Positions 18,442 to 28,102 of a stretch of 64,000 nucleotides of DNA are shown piece by piece. How positions within the stretch are numbered: position 1 is the first letter of the stretch; each line of letters starts with the position of its first letter. Source of the DNA: Paraniabella ginsengisoli (GTDB taxonomy: Bacteria; Bacteroidota; Bacteroidia; Chitinophagales; Chitinophagaceae). Location: assembly GCF_022513635.1 (NCBI RefSeq), contig NZ_JAKWBL010000001.1, forward strand, positions 1,984,001 to 2,048,000. Direction: 5' to 3'. The translations under genes and the position numbers were made by a program. The notes beneath the pieces were generated by a model. It was not told where the DNA came from. It did not search any database and saw only the letters and a list, made by a program, of their open reading frames with translations.

Positions 18442-18642
18442 ATGAACACAGATTTAAACTACGATCAGGTAATTAAGCTGCTGCTAAAATCCGAATGTGA
18501 CTCTTTTATTCAGCAGGTAATCCTCTTATTACAATTAGTTCATGATGAAATAAAGGAAAAGTCTTTAAGAAAATCCGACTTTGTTTTTACACAATTTAAG
18601 GAGGGACATATTCTGATAACCGGTATCAGAGAGGAAGTGTGA
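18442..18642 (+). CDS. Hypothetical 66-residue protein
   Basis: An ATG-initiated frame giving a mostly helical, charged peptide (NYDQVIKLLLKSECDSFIQQ; LHDEIKEKSLRKSDF-like stretch). There is no recognisable domain and no close neighbour in operon distance. Amino-acid composition looks protein-like, but a chance frame cannot be excluded. Confidence 0.4.
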   Translation: MNTDLNYDQVIKLLLKSECDSFIQQVILLLQLVHDEIKEKSLRKSDFVFTQFKEGHILITGIREEV

Positions 18643-18772
18643 GTTTTCAGAACCAATTAATATATGCTCCCAATTCTTCGAAATACAAGACGCTTTGAAT
18701 GGCAACGTTAAGGTTTATGAAGTTCCCATCTTTTTTACCCGCTATTGGTGTTGTTTTTCATATATTTAAAAT

Positions 18773-18844
18773 ATGTTTGAATTTATCATTATTGTACTTA
18801 TAATTTTAGCCCTTGCCGGATACTCTATGCGTAAAAAAGAATAA
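18773..18844 (+). CDS. Candidate 23-residue membrane microprotein
   Basis: ATG to TAA encodes one hydrophobic helix (FEFIIIVLIILALAGYSM) with a basic RKKE tail, the pattern of single-pass microproteins. It is too short to be certain by sequence alone. It is in the otherwise empty stretch 18643-18954; AAATAT precedes the start rather than a purine-rich site, as is common in this phylum. Confidence 0.35.
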   Translation: MFEFIIIVLIILALAGYSMRKKE

Positions 18845-18954
18845 TGCTCAAGCTTTTTTTAAAATCTTAAAATATTCATCTTTTTATAACGCTACCATTT
18901 ATAAGTTTTTAAACCCCTGAAAAATCTTTAAGTCCCATTGCGTAAATTTATCAA

Positions 18955-19939
18955 ATGAAGCAAACTCTTGGGCTGTTCATCTCTTTATTATTCTTTATCA
19001 ATACGTATTGCCAAAAAATACAGATGCTTGCGCACGGCAATAAAACCAGTTTCCGTGGCCTTTGCATTAAAGAAAACGTTATTTGGGTAAGCGGTAGTGG
19101 TGGAACTGTGGGAAAATCTACAAATGGTGGAGCGACTTGGGAATGGCATACGGTTGCGGGATATGAAAAAATGAGTTCCGGGATATTGAGGCGATGGATG
19201 AAAAAACAGCGATCGTGATGGGTATTGCTTCTCCTGCTTATATTTTGAAAACCGCTGATGGCGGTAAAAGCTGGAAAAAAGTTTATGAAAATAAAGATAC
19301 AGCGATGTTTCTTGATGCCATGGTTTTTAAAAACCAAAAAGAAGGAATAGTTATCGGCGATCCCATTGACGGAAAAATTTTTGTAGCGGTAACAAATGAT
19401 GGTGGTGAAAATTGGAAGAAGACAAATAAACTGGCGCTTCCCAAAGCAATTCCAGGTGAAGCCTTTTTGCAGCCAGTGGCTCTAATATAGTTTGGTCAGG
19501 ATCGCAGTACTATATCGTAAGTGGAGGAATGGCGTCGCGTATCTTTTATGATAAAATTTCGGTTCGACTTCCAACTACACAAGGTCAGCAGATGACCGGG
19601 GCTAATGGGCTGGCTATTCAGGACAAAAACATTTTGGTAGCAAGTGGTAATTACAATGATCTTCAAAAGGCAGACAGCGCCTTTGTATATAGTAATGATG
19701 CTGGAAGATCCTGGAAATTACCGGCCACAATGCCTTCAGGGTACAGAAGCAGCGTATGTTTTATTGGCAAAGGCAAAGCAATAACATGTGGAATTACCGG
19801 AATCGACATGAGTGAAGATGGCGGTACAAATTGGAAAAAGATAAGTAATGAAGGGTTCAACGTATGTGCCTACAACCAAAATGAAAACGCTGTGTACTTC
19901 GCAGGAAATAATGGAAGGTTGGGAAAATTACAATTGTAA
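18955..19939 (+). CDS. Secreted Ycf48/BNR-repeat beta-propeller protein, two frameshifts
   Basis: About 328 residues with signal peptide MKQTLGLFISLLFFINTYC. The mature part is a beta propeller made of repeats containing S-x-D/N-x-G-x-x-W signals: KSTNGGATWEW, KTADGGKSWKK, VTNDGGENWKK, YSNDAGRSWKL, MSEDGGTNWKK. This is the repeat style of Ycf48/Hcf136 and plant photosystem-assembly-like proteins, here exported and probably a binding or scaffolding protein. The frame breaks near 19168 (A run, repair gives YEKNEFRDIEAMDEKTA) and near 19470 (T run, repair gives FFAASGSNIVWSG). The gene stands alone. Specific function unknown. Confidence 0.85.
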
Positions 19940-20056
19940 TATTCCCATACCCGCCATTCGATGATTCACAGGCTTAAGTGGTGCCTATCATAAGTTAGCG
20001 GTGTTAGCATTGAATTATTTAATGAATCAAATGTAAGAGGCATATCTGCTGTACAC

Positions 20057-20098
20057 AACCGGAAAAACACGGTTTAAATACGGGAAAAACCCCGTATT
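20057..20098 (+). promoter_or_regulatory. Two adjacent pseudo-palindromes, possible regulator sites
   Basis: AACCG-GAAAAACA-CGGTT (20057-20073) and AATACGGG-AAAAAC-CCCGTATT (20077-20098) are two hairpins with nearly the same loop, 3 bp apart, overlapping the 5' part of a promoter. The position is right for operators of the neighbouring LuxR-type response regulator; this is inference. Confidence 0.45.
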
Positions 20099-20125
20099 GC
20101 CTTTTGAACACCTTTAATATGTTTG
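20097..20125 (+). promoter_or_regulatory. Bacteroidota-type promoter upstream of the 88-residue protein
   Basis: TTG at 20097-20099, 18-bp spacer, TATGTTTG at 20118-20125 (exact TAnnTTTG). The next start codon is 31 bp downstream. Confidence 0.6.
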
Positions 20126-20156
20126 CACTAATAATTATCTATAATTAATATTAAAT

Positions 20157-20423
20157 ATGTCCCAAAGCAATCAATGTAAAATTGAATTTTACTTTACACG
20201 AGAAAATATTGAGCAATTACTTAAGGAAAACCCTAAAGCCAACGGCATTATTATTTGCCAGGAAATCAAAGTCCGGCATACTGCAGATAATGAAAAGGTG
20301 AATGTTATTGAAATTAAAGCAATTGCCGATAACGGTAAAAATAAGACACGGTCTTTATTATCAAAAGTAAATGGCTGCCCTTACCCGCCTGGCTGCGGTG
20401 CTCAAACTGAAGTGGAAAAGTAA
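20157..20423 (+). CDS. Hypothetical 88-residue protein upstream of a two-component pair
   Basis: A complete small soluble protein with no signal peptide. The end is cysteine- and proline-rich (GCPYPPGCGA), which may bind metal; the middle is a strand-rich segment (KVNVIEIKAIADNGKNKTRS). I do not recognise the family. It has a good promoter of its own and lies 19 bp before the histidine kinase gene, so all three are probably one transcript and it may be an accessory or output of the signalling pair. Confidence 0.7.
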   Translation: MSQSNQCKIEFYFTRENIEQLLKENPKANGIIICQEIKVRHTADNEKVNVIEIKAIADNGKNKTRSLLSKVNGCPYPPGCGAQTEVEK

Positions 20424-20442
20424 CCCTTGCTTATAATGATGA

Positions 20443-21873
20443 ATGTTGAAAACTGTAGCTGAAATACTAAACATCCTGGATACCATTGGCCCTGCAATTG
20501 CAGTATTCTTTCTTTTGATGAGCAAAAAAGTCTCTCAAAAGAGATGTTATATGTTTTAATATTCTGTCTTATACAATTGTTTTGCAACACCGGGGCTACT
20601 ATTATAGAAAGAGCAGCTTTGCAAAACATTCCTCTGTTTAGTAGTAACTATTGGGTTTACAAACTCAATTCAACCGCTAGCTTTCTTGTTATAGTATTTC
20701 TCTTCGAAAGGTTAATCCCTTTCAAATCTAAAGCACTTTATATATTTCTGTTGCTCTATATAGTTACCTCAATATTGTTACTTATAAATGGAGACGGAAT
20801 CTCTCAATTCAACAGTATTAGTGCGGCTTTAGAAAGCCTGATCATTGTAAGCTTATGTCTTTATTTTTTTATTCAAAACTTATTAATACGCCTGAAGAAA
20901 TAAGTATACCTGAAACAAGTATATTTTGGTGCGTAGTAGGCATTTTCACATATTATGCCGGTGCATTCTTTATATTTATATCGTACAAATACCTGATCGA
21001 TACGGATAGCAGCACGGTTGCTGTATTATGGCGTTTTCATAATATTCTATTATTTATTTGTAGTTTGTACATAAGCTATGGAGTTTTATGCAAAAACTAT
21101 CGAACGATATTGTCGTAATACTTGGTGCCTCAGTCTTTCTGCTTTTAATTACTTTATTTATTATAGTGCTGCTAATGGCTTATAAAAAGAGAGATTATAA
21201 ACACCTGAAGGAAAAAAGGCTATTGGAGGAAGATTTCAATAGCCAGCTTCTGCATTCACAAATTGAAGTACAGGAACAAACTTTTTCGCAAATTGGAAAA
21301 GAACTTCATGACAATGTAGGCCAGTTACTCAGCACTTCCCGCATGTTGATAGGGCTGGCTGAACGAAAATTGAAAACTCCACCAGATGCACTTCTGACGG
21401 CCAATGCCACAATTGGCGAAGCTATTAATGAATTGCGCTCGCTTTCAAAATCGCTTGATAAAGATTGGTTATCCCAATTCAATCTGATCGACAATCTTAA
21501 AACTGAAGTAATAAGAATGAATGCGGGAAGCAGTATCAAAGTGTCACTTGAAATTCAATCTGAACCTGACATGCCGTCTTCCAGGCAGATCATACTCTTT
21601 AGGATTATACAGGAAGCTATACAAAATGCATTAAAACATAGCAGTTGTGATCATATTGCCATTCACCTTAATAAGAACAATCGCCATATCGAAATTATCG
21701 TTGCTGATGATGGCTCCGGTTTTAAGACTGGAATATTTAACAAAGGTATGGGTCTCAAAAATATGCAGTATCGCACTAAATTACTAGGAGGTTCTATTCG
21801 GTATCAATCTACTGAAAAAGGTACCAGTATTATTATATTAATTCCAGAAAATTCCCAACAAAATGAAGACTAA
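20443..21873 (+). CDS. NarL-type sensor histidine kinase, three frameshifts
   Basis: About 477 residues after repair. N-terminal membrane domain with roughly seven hydrophobic helices (from MLKTVAEILNILDTIGPAIA to the helix ASVFLLLITLFIIVLLMA at about 21130), then a HisKA_3 dimerisation/phosphoacceptor region with the histidine in KELHDNVGQLLSTSRML, and a HATPase domain (EAIQNALKHS N box; VADDGSGF G1 box; KGMGLKNMQYR G2 box). No separate extracellular sensor domain is seen. Frame breaks near 20525 (A run), 20870 (T run) and 21093 (A run), each one base short. The end overlaps the response-regulator start by 11 bp, so they are translationally coupled. The signal is unknown. Confidence 0.9.
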
Positions 21874-22504
21874 GATAGGTCTGGTTGACGACCATCAACT
21901 ATTTTTAAAATCGCTCAGCCTGATGCTGGAAAGCTTCCAAGTATATGATGTTGTGCTTGAGGCATCGAATGGAAAAGACCTTCAACAGAAAATTAAACAA
22001 AGAAAAGATCTTCCCGAGATCATCCTTATAGATGTAAACATGCCATTGATGAATGGTGTTGAAACGGCTAAATGGCTTACTGAGAACTATCCGCAAATCA
22101 AACCTGTCGCATTGTCGATGAATGCAGATGATAATGCCATTATTTCTATGTTCAAGGCGGGTTGTTGTGGTTATCTTTTAAAAGATACGCATCCTAATGA
22201 ATTAGAGAAAGCACTTGATGAGATCAATCGCAAAGGTTATTATAACGCAGACGCTGGTAACATTAACTTCCGGCGCATTTTAATGAAGGCTGGTGAAAAA
22301 GAAGAAAGCCTAATCACACCAAAAGAAATGATCTTTCTGCAATATGCGTGCAGCGAATTAACTTATAAAAAAATTGCTTCGGAAATGAATTTAAGTGAAC
22401 GAACTATTGATGGCTACCGCGAATCTTTATTTAAAAAATTCAACGTGCAAAGCCGCGTTGGCCTTTGTCTTGAAGCATTAAGAAAAGAACTTGTGAAGTT
22501 ATAA
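21863..22504 (+). CDS. NarL/LuxR-family response regulator
   Basis: An intact 213-residue protein. The receiver domain has the acidic pair in LVDDHQ, the phosphoacceptor aspartate in ILIDVNMPLMNGVE and the lysine in LLKDTH. A C-terminal LuxR helix-turn-helix follows (TYKKIASEMNLSERTIDGYR). It is the partner of the kinase encoded directly upstream and overlapping it. Targets unknown; the paired palindromes before the operon are candidates for self-regulation. Confidence 0.95.
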   Translation: MKTKIGLVDDHQLFLKSLSLMLESFQVYDVVLEASNGKDLQQKIKQRKDLPEIILIDVNMPLMNGVETAKWLTENYPQIKPVALSMNADDNAIISMFKAGCCGYLLKDTHPNELEKALDEINRKGYYNADAGNINFRRILMKAGEKEESLITPKEMIFLQYACSELTYKKIASEMNLSERTIDGYRESLFKKFNVQSRVGLCLEALRKELVKL

Positions 22505-22665
22505 AAGTATCTCAGCAGCAATCATAAAATACAGAGTCTATAAATTAACTGTCGTTTTTATATGTGTTTGATTTTTATTTTTTAATACAATTCATGTCTA
22601 TTGAAACATATACAGTAACATGAATGCCATTTTATCTTTTTTGATAATATTACACTGCCTCCGGC

Positions 22666-23405
22666 TTAACTAATATTTGACAGCGTTAGCTTCATCTTTC
22701 TAACAGCTGCTTCATTAATACTATAATGGTCGTTTTCTGGATTCTGCTCAAAAGCTACAGGAAAAAATCCATAGAACTGTGTTTCAATTCCCTCAATGAT
22801 GTATGAAATTCATTGCAGTGGGTTTGTTTAGCCAATGATTGTACGTTATTAGCGCGCACGCCACTTCCCGGCATTATTGCAATTCTTCCATCTGCAACTT
22901 TATTCAGATCTGCAATAAGTTGAACGCCTTCTGGCGCTGTTAGTTGCTGGCCACTGGTTAGTATTCGTTCGCAACCGGCGTTTATTACTTCTTCCAATCC
23001 TTCAAATGGAGCAATACAGCGGTCAAACGCCCTGTGAAAAGTAACACCCAAAGGATAAACGGCTTCAACAATTTTAGATGTGCGTTTTACATCGATACTT
23101 CCATCCTTATTTAAAAAACCAATTACCACTCCATCACAATTCAGGTCTTTACATTTCAGCGCATCATACATCATGCAATCAAACTCTTCATCAGTATAAT
23201 AAAAATCACCGCCTCGTACACGAATGATTGGGTACAATTTTACATCAAAACTTTCACGGCATTTCTTTATAACTCCCAAAGACTGAGTTGTTCCGCCTTC
23301 TCCCAAATTCGCGCAAAGTTCGATGCGGTCGGCTCCGCCAGCAACTGCATTTTTTGTAGACTCAAAATCAGAAGTTGCAATTTCTAAAGTATATTTATGA
23401 ACCAT
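22666..23405 (-). CDS. cutC: CutC-family protein, frameshift near the C-terminus
   Basis: TIM-barrel protein of the CutC family (historically copper homeostasis; the role in copper has been questioned). N-terminus YTLEIATSDFESTKNAVAGG and ADRIELCANLGEGGTTQS are typical, as is TFHRAFDRC in the barrel. An open frame ends at 22755, but adding one base to the A run at 22762-22767 (minus-strand T run) extends the protein to 22666 through NPENDHYSINEAAVRKMKLT, a normal CutC end. Length then about 246 residues, as in other CutC. It is convergent with the response regulator. Confidence 0.88.
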
Positions 23406-23498
23406 GCTTTATTTGATGTACGAATTACGAATTACGATCTACGGCAAGTTAAGTTGTTGCTGCAAATCTGAAAATTATCACATTGGTTAATTAAGTCA

Positions 23499-24524
23499 TT
23501 AACTAAACCAACTCTTAGCAGCGATCAATTCCTCTGTTGTATTCGTTTTTATTGCATAGCTAAATCCTTTATGAATAGCGAATGCACCAACCACACCATT
23601 TTTATTGATCGCTAAAAACGCCACCTGAATTTTCTTCACATCATCGCCTTTAATTTTCACAATCCGCTCAATCACTTTCTGACAAGCGAGTTCAGGCCCA
23701 AAACCTTGTCGCATCATTTCTACAACACTATGCGACCCGGCAACGCGTATCACGTCTTCTCCCTGACCTGTGGCGGTACAAGCTCCCACTTCACCATCAA
23801 CATATAAACCCGCACCAATTATGGGTGAATCGCCCAACCTGCCACGCATTTTAAACCCCATACCGCTTGTTGTGCAGCTGCCTCCTAAATGTCCGTGCGC
23901 ATCCAAAGCAACCATACCTATTGTATCATGATTCCATTCGCCGTCGATCTGCGCCGGGGCAAAAGGACCATGTCCTTTATTCTCAATATTTTCTCGGTTT
24001 ATTTGTGGTTCATATTTAGAATTTTGCAGCCACTTTTCGTACGATTTTTTAGCGTCTGGAGAAAGTTCCTGCGGTTCTAAAGTAAACCCTTCCGACACCG
24101 CAAATTGTTGTGCTCCATCACCCACCAACATTACATGAGGTGTTTTTTCCATCACCTTGCGCGCTACAGAAATCGGATGTTTTATTCTTTCTAAAAAAGC
24201 CACACTACCACAATTAAATTTATGATCCATTATACATGCGTCAAGCGTTACAAATCCGTCTCTATCTGGATTAGCGCCAAGCCCCACACAGCAGTTGATC
24301 TCATTTTCCGTAACCATGACACCCTTTTCAACCGCGTCCAATACATTTCCACCGTTGCCCAAAACTTCCCATGCACCTTTATTGGCTCTTAATCCGGCAT
24401 CCCATGTTGAGATCACAACAGGCCCACTCACTTTATTATTGGCCTGACTTGTAGCTTTATTAACAAAGGTTGTAGCTATGCCAGTTAAAGCGCTTAATTG
24501 TAAAAAACGTTTGCGGTTCATCAT
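23499..24524 (-). CDS. N4-(beta-N-acetylglucosaminyl)-L-asparaginase family protein (Ntn hydrolase)
   Basis: An intact 341-residue glycosylasparaginase. The N-terminus (MMNRKRFLQLSALTGIATTF) looks like an export signal of the twin-basic kind with RKRFLQ. The autoprocessing site and catalytic threonine are in NHDTIGMVALD, preceded by the linker that is cut to give alpha and beta chains; the substrate-site blocks MRGRLGDSPIIGAGLY and TGQGEDVIRVAGSHSV follow. It cleaves the link between asparagine and N-acetylglucosamine in glycopeptides. It has no obvious partner genes; CutC lies downstream on the same strand 93 bp away. Confidence 0.93.
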   Translation of the reverse strand: MMNRKRFLQLSALTGIATTFVNKATSQANNKVSGPVVISTWDAGLRANKGAWEVLGNGGNVLDAVEKGVMVTENEINCCVGLGANPDRDGFVTLDACIMDHKFNCGSVAFLERIKHPISVARKVMEKTPHVMLVGDGAQQFAVSEGFTLEPQELSPDAKKSYEKWLQNSKYEPQINRENIENKGHGPFAPAQIDGEWNHDTIGMVALDAHGHLGGSCTTSGMGFKMRGRLGDSPIIGAGLYVDGEVGACTATGQGEDVIRVAGSHSVVEMMRQGFGPELACQKVIERIVKIKGDDVKKIQVAFLAINKNGVVGAFAIHKGFSYAIKTNTTEELIAAKSWFS

Positions 24525-24701
24525 TATGCAAAGAATTTAAGATCCGAAATTAGGGTTTTAGTATAAATTCATGTTTGTTCAAGATAAATTTTAATAAGTT
24601 CTCATTTGCCCAGACCGATATTTTATATCATAGAAATATAACAACAATGAGCTTTTGCCAACAATTGCTTTACTTCGCTGTTATTTTTTAAACTTTATTG
24701 A

Positions 24702-25244
24702 ATGAATATTGAAATAATATCTGGCAGCCCAAGACCGCAAAGCTTAACGGTAAGAGCTGCTTATGCTGTACAAAAATGGTTTCAAAAGAACACAGAACAT
24801 AATGTAGGGATTATTGATTGCAGGGAACACCAGTTGCCCTGGGTGGAGAAAGTTTTCAATTCGATCGATAACACGCCCGATCCCTGGAAACCATTATTTG
24901 AACGCATTTTTAAAGCCGATGCATTTATTTTTGTCACCCCAGAATACAACGGCAGTTACTCTCCATCTTTAAAAAACCTGGTGGATCATTTTCCCAAACA
25001 ATTGCATAAAACACTGGGAGTTGTAACAGCTTCAAACGGTGGCTTTGGCGGTATGAGAGCAGCACAACAACTAATATTGCTCGGCGCGGGCCTTTTTACA
25101 GTTGTATGTCCGCAATTACTTGTAATACCTACTATTGATAAGAAAATAGATGAGAATGGCGATCTGATCGATCCGGCGTTTGAAAAAAGCATTCACAATT
25201 TCGCATCAGAATATTTGTGGCTGGCAGAAAAAATTGCACATTAA
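24702..25244 (+). CDS. NADPH-dependent FMN reductase family protein
   Basis: An intact 180-residue flavodoxin-fold reductase. The phosphate-binding loop is visible as SGSPRPQSLTVRAA at the N-terminus, the flavin-site block as TPEYNGSYSPSLKNLVDH, and the third loop as ASNGGFGGMRAAQQL. Family members reduce FMN, quinones, chromate or azo dyes; the physiological substrate cannot be told. It is divergent from the glycosylasparaginase gene. Confidence 0.92.
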   Translation: MNIEIISGSPRPQSLTVRAAYAVQKWFQKNTEHNVGIIDCREHQLPWVEKVFNSIDNTPDPWKPLFERIFKADAFIFVTPEYNGSYSPSLKNLVDHFPKQLHKTLGVVTASNGGFGGMRAAQQLILLGAGLFTVVCPQLLVIPTIDKKIDENGDLIDPAFEKSIHNFASEYLWLAEKIAH

Positions 25245-25281
25245 TAAGATCATTTACGCATCCATTATTTTTAACTCCTTT

Positions 25282-25428
25282 TCAAAATTCCAGCTTTGGT
25301 ATCAAAACAACCGTAAGTAGGAAAAAGGTTTCTTCCAATGCCAATACGCTATGCACAATATTTTCATGCAATGTAACCATTTGTCCTTTTTCAATTAAGG
25401 ATATCTGTTGGTCAGTACGCGTTGATCT
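25282..25428 (-). pseudogene. C-terminal fragment of a cupin-domain protein
   Basis: On the minus strand, about 48 codons read through IEKGQMVTLHENIVHSVLAL and then EETFFLLTVVLIPKLEF, the second half of a small cupin barrel (glycine- and histidine-containing strand GQMVTLHENIVHS). A stop codon cuts the frame just upstream at 25429, and no first half is found within the 353-bp gap between the FMN reductase and MBL genes. It is therefore a remnant, or a gene with more than one break. The remainder of 25245-25597 shows nothing. Confidence 0.6.
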
Positions 25429-25597
25429 TTAACAGATTCGAAAGCCTCTTCTTAAATCTATTGCCTATTGAACGATACAAATCTTCTCATTTTTAATATT
25501 TAAAATAACTGGCAGAGCAAGTAACATTAGAAGTCTGCCAGAAAAGAATTTCAAAGATTTATAATACAGGTATTTTAAATAAAAGCTATTTTGCATC

Positions 25598-26422
25598 ATG
25601 ACCAGTCTTTATGTTACCTCTCTTAATTCAGGAAGCAACGGTAACTGTTATTATATCGGTAACAATGAAGACGCCGTATTGATCGATGCCGGCTTATCGT
25701 GCCGTGAAACTGAGAAAAGAATGTACCGGCTGGGACTGACAATGAAGAAAGTAAAAGCCATATTTATATCACACGAACATGGCGACCATATACGAGGACT
25801 GGAAGTATTATCACGTAAACATCGACTTCCCATCTATATATCCCCGGGTACGCTTCGCCATTCCCGCCTGAAACTGGACCCCGATCTTGTTCGTTCACTT
25901 ACTGCTGGCATATCCGTTCGTATCGGTGGTCTATCCGTAAATTCTTTTCTAAAATTTCATGACGCGGCAGACCCACATAGCTTTACTGTTGAGGATGAAC
26001 ACACTTGTATCGGAATATTTACTGATATCGGGAAAGTTTGCGACAATATCAGTACTCATTTTAAGAGATGCCATGCAGCCTTACTGGAAGCCAACTACGA
26101 CGATGTATTACTGGAAAATGGCCGATATCCTTATCATTTAAAACAAAGGATTCGTGGCGGCCGGGGACATTTATCTAATACAGAAGCGCTACATCTTTTT
26201 CTGTCGTGCAGGCCTGCGCATATGAGCCACCTTTTCCTCTCCCATCTTTCGGCCGACAACAACAATCCCGATCTGGTGCGCGATCTATTTAGCAAGCAAG
26301 CAGAAACCACTAACATTATAATAGCCTCGCGATATGAAGAAACGCCCGTGTACGCGGTTTCGGGCATCAACGCATCTTATTTAAGAGCGCCACAAACATT
26401 GGGGCAGCTTACATTATTTTGA
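25598..26422 (+). CDS. MBL-fold metallo-hydrolase (YycJ/WalJ-like)
   Basis: An intact 274-residue metallo-beta-lactamase-fold protein. The zinc motif HxHxDH is SHEHGDHIRGLE, with further ligands in KFHDAADPHS and FTDIGKV and the later HLSNTEAL and LFLSHLSADNN blocks. The N-terminus SLNSGSNGNCYYIG is characteristic of the YycJ/WalJ group, double-strand DNA 5'-exonuclease-like hydrolases. The gene is isolated. It ends 91 bp before the convergent sulfatase. Confidence 0.9.
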   Translation: MTSLYVTSLNSGSNGNCYYIGNNEDAVLIDAGLSCRETEKRMYRLGLTMKKVKAIFISHEHGDHIRGLEVLSRKHRLPIYISPGTLRHSRLKLDPDLVRSLTAGISVRIGGLSVNSFLKFHDAADPHSFTVEDEHTCIGIFTDIGKVCDNISTHFKRCHAALLEANYDDVLLENGRYPYHLKQRIRGGRGHLSNTEALHLFLSCRPAHMSHLFLSHLSADNNNPDLVRDLFSKQAETTNIIIASRYEETPVYAVSGINASYLRAPQTLGQLTLF

Positions 26423-26513
26423 GCACCATTATATGTAAATAACTTATGATTAAACTAGCCAAGGCATCGTCTAGCAATTAGATTGAAATCTATACACATG
26501 TCCAGGTAAAACT

Positions 26514-27827
26514 TTACCGTCTCTCCTTCTCATCAATTACTTTTTTCAACATACCAATCGTTGTCGCGTCATTCGGCTTGAGTGAACTCTCTTTCAAATT
26601 GTTCAACTCATCCGGATCCGCTTTTAAGTTAAATATATTACCATTCTCGTACACTTTCCAGTCGGTAGTTTGAGCGAACACTTTCCGGGTGTATTTACCC
26701 CATTTCGGATCATAATGGCAAAAAATCCAATCACGCTTTGGTCCCGGTTTCCCAATAAATTGTCCGTAAAGGCTCGTCCCTTCTAACCCTGCTTGATTAT
26801 CAGATTTTCCGGCTATCTCAAGAAAGGTTGGAAAAAAATCAGTAAAATCAACCAAAGAAGAATTTGTAACTCCCGGCTTGATCTTGTTTGCCCAACTTGC
26901 AATGAGCGGTACATGCGTGCCTCTGTCAATGGTCTGCCCCTTCGCTCCTTTTCGTTTTCCACCCTGAAAGTTCGATATTATCTGGGGACTGGTGCCATTA
27001 TCACCTGCAAAGATAATTATGGTATTTTCAAGTAGTCCCAATTCGTCTACTTTTCTCACAATCCTACCGACAAGATAATCCATGTACTTTAACATGTTTG
27101 TATAATGCGACGGATTTTCGTCCTTTGCTTTTGGATCAAATGCCGCATACTCTTTAGAAAAAGGCGTTGGAACAAATGGGTCATGGGTAAGACACATAGG
27201 ATAATATACCATGAATGGCCCTTTTTTGGAATTGTCTTGCAAAAATTGTTCAATGTAGGTTGTAAATACATCATCACCATATTTTCCATTCATCACTACC
27301 GATTGACGGTTATCAGTGTACACAGTAGGATTTTTATAGCGCGAGCCGAGTTGATCTACCTGCCATAAACAAAACCGGTCAAACCCTGCTGTTTGAGGTA
27401 ACGATCCAGTCTTACCGTTTGCTAGTTTAACCTGCTTTTCGTTTCCAAGTAACTGCCATTTTCCAGCTATGCAGGTGGTATAGCCCTGATCCCTTAAAAG
27501 GTGAGCAAATGTTTTCTCTTTCGGATCTAATAATCCAAAACCAATATAATTTCGATGGTTGTATTTACCAGTCATCAGTTGTACCCGAGTTGGAGTACAC
27601 AATGGGGTAGCATGTGCATTGGTAAACCGCATCCCTGACGCTGCAAGGGCATCTAAATTTGGCGTCAACTTATCGTCGTTGCCGTTGCAGCCAATAGTTT
27701 CGTACCCCAGATCATCGGCCATAATAAAAATGATATTGGGCTTTGTTTGGGCTATGGTCTGGAAGGTAATAGTTATCGCAAGCGTCAAAGTAAATAAAGC
27801 CTGAACAACTGTTTTCGATAATTGCAT
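26514..27827 (-). CDS. Secreted sulfatase (FGly type)
   Basis: An intact 437-residue arylsulfatase-like enzyme with signal peptide (TLTLAITITFQTIAQTKPNI cleavage region). The formylglycine signature CxPxR is LCTPTRVQLMTG, and the metal site is DDLGYETIGCNG; FAGDNGTSPQ supplies the second metal ligands. The maturation enzyme is not in the window. It removes sulfate esters from glycans or small molecules in the periplasm. No SusC/SusD or glycosidase is adjacent, so the substrate is unclear. A short unread gap (27828-28102) separates it from a divergent AraC regulator and shows nothing else. Confidence 0.94.
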   Translation of the reverse strand: MQLSKTVVQALFTLTLAITITFQTIAQTKPNIIFIMADDLGYETIGCNGNDDKLTPNLDALAASGMRFTNAHATPLCTPTRVQLMTGKYNHRNYIGFGLLDPKEKTFAHLLRDQGYTTCIAGKWQLLGNEKQVKLANGKTGSLPQTAGFDRFCLWQVDQLGSRYKNPTVYTDNRQSVVMNGKYGDDVFTTYIEQFLQDNSKKGPFMVYYPMCLTHDPFVPTPFSKEYAAFDPKAKDENPSHYTNMLKYMDYLVGRIVRKVDELGLLENTIIIFAGDNGTSPQIISNFQGGKRKGAKGQTIDRGTHVPLIASWANKIKPGVTNSSLVDFTDFFPTFLEIAGKSDNQAGLEGTSLYGQFIGKPGPKRDWIFCHYDPKWGKYTRKVFAQTTDWKVYENGNIFNLKADPDELNNLKESSLKPNDATTIGMLKKVIDEKERR

Positions 27828-28102
27828 AAGGACAAATATAACTTTATTTTAAGTGCAGATTAATATTTCGGGCTATTACGAAAACGCCTGCTAACGAAGA
27901 GCGGGTAACATTCAAATTGTTAACTCAAGATATAAACAAAGCAATCATTACGCCTTTGTCATCTGTACTTTGCGAAACTATTGAAATGCTTCAAACGTTG
28001 TATATTAGTATTTATAGTCAATATTATCTGAGCCACATTTTTATGACAGTAGCGGTCATTATGGAATAAATCATTATCAACATCTATTCTACAAATAAAA
28101 AA

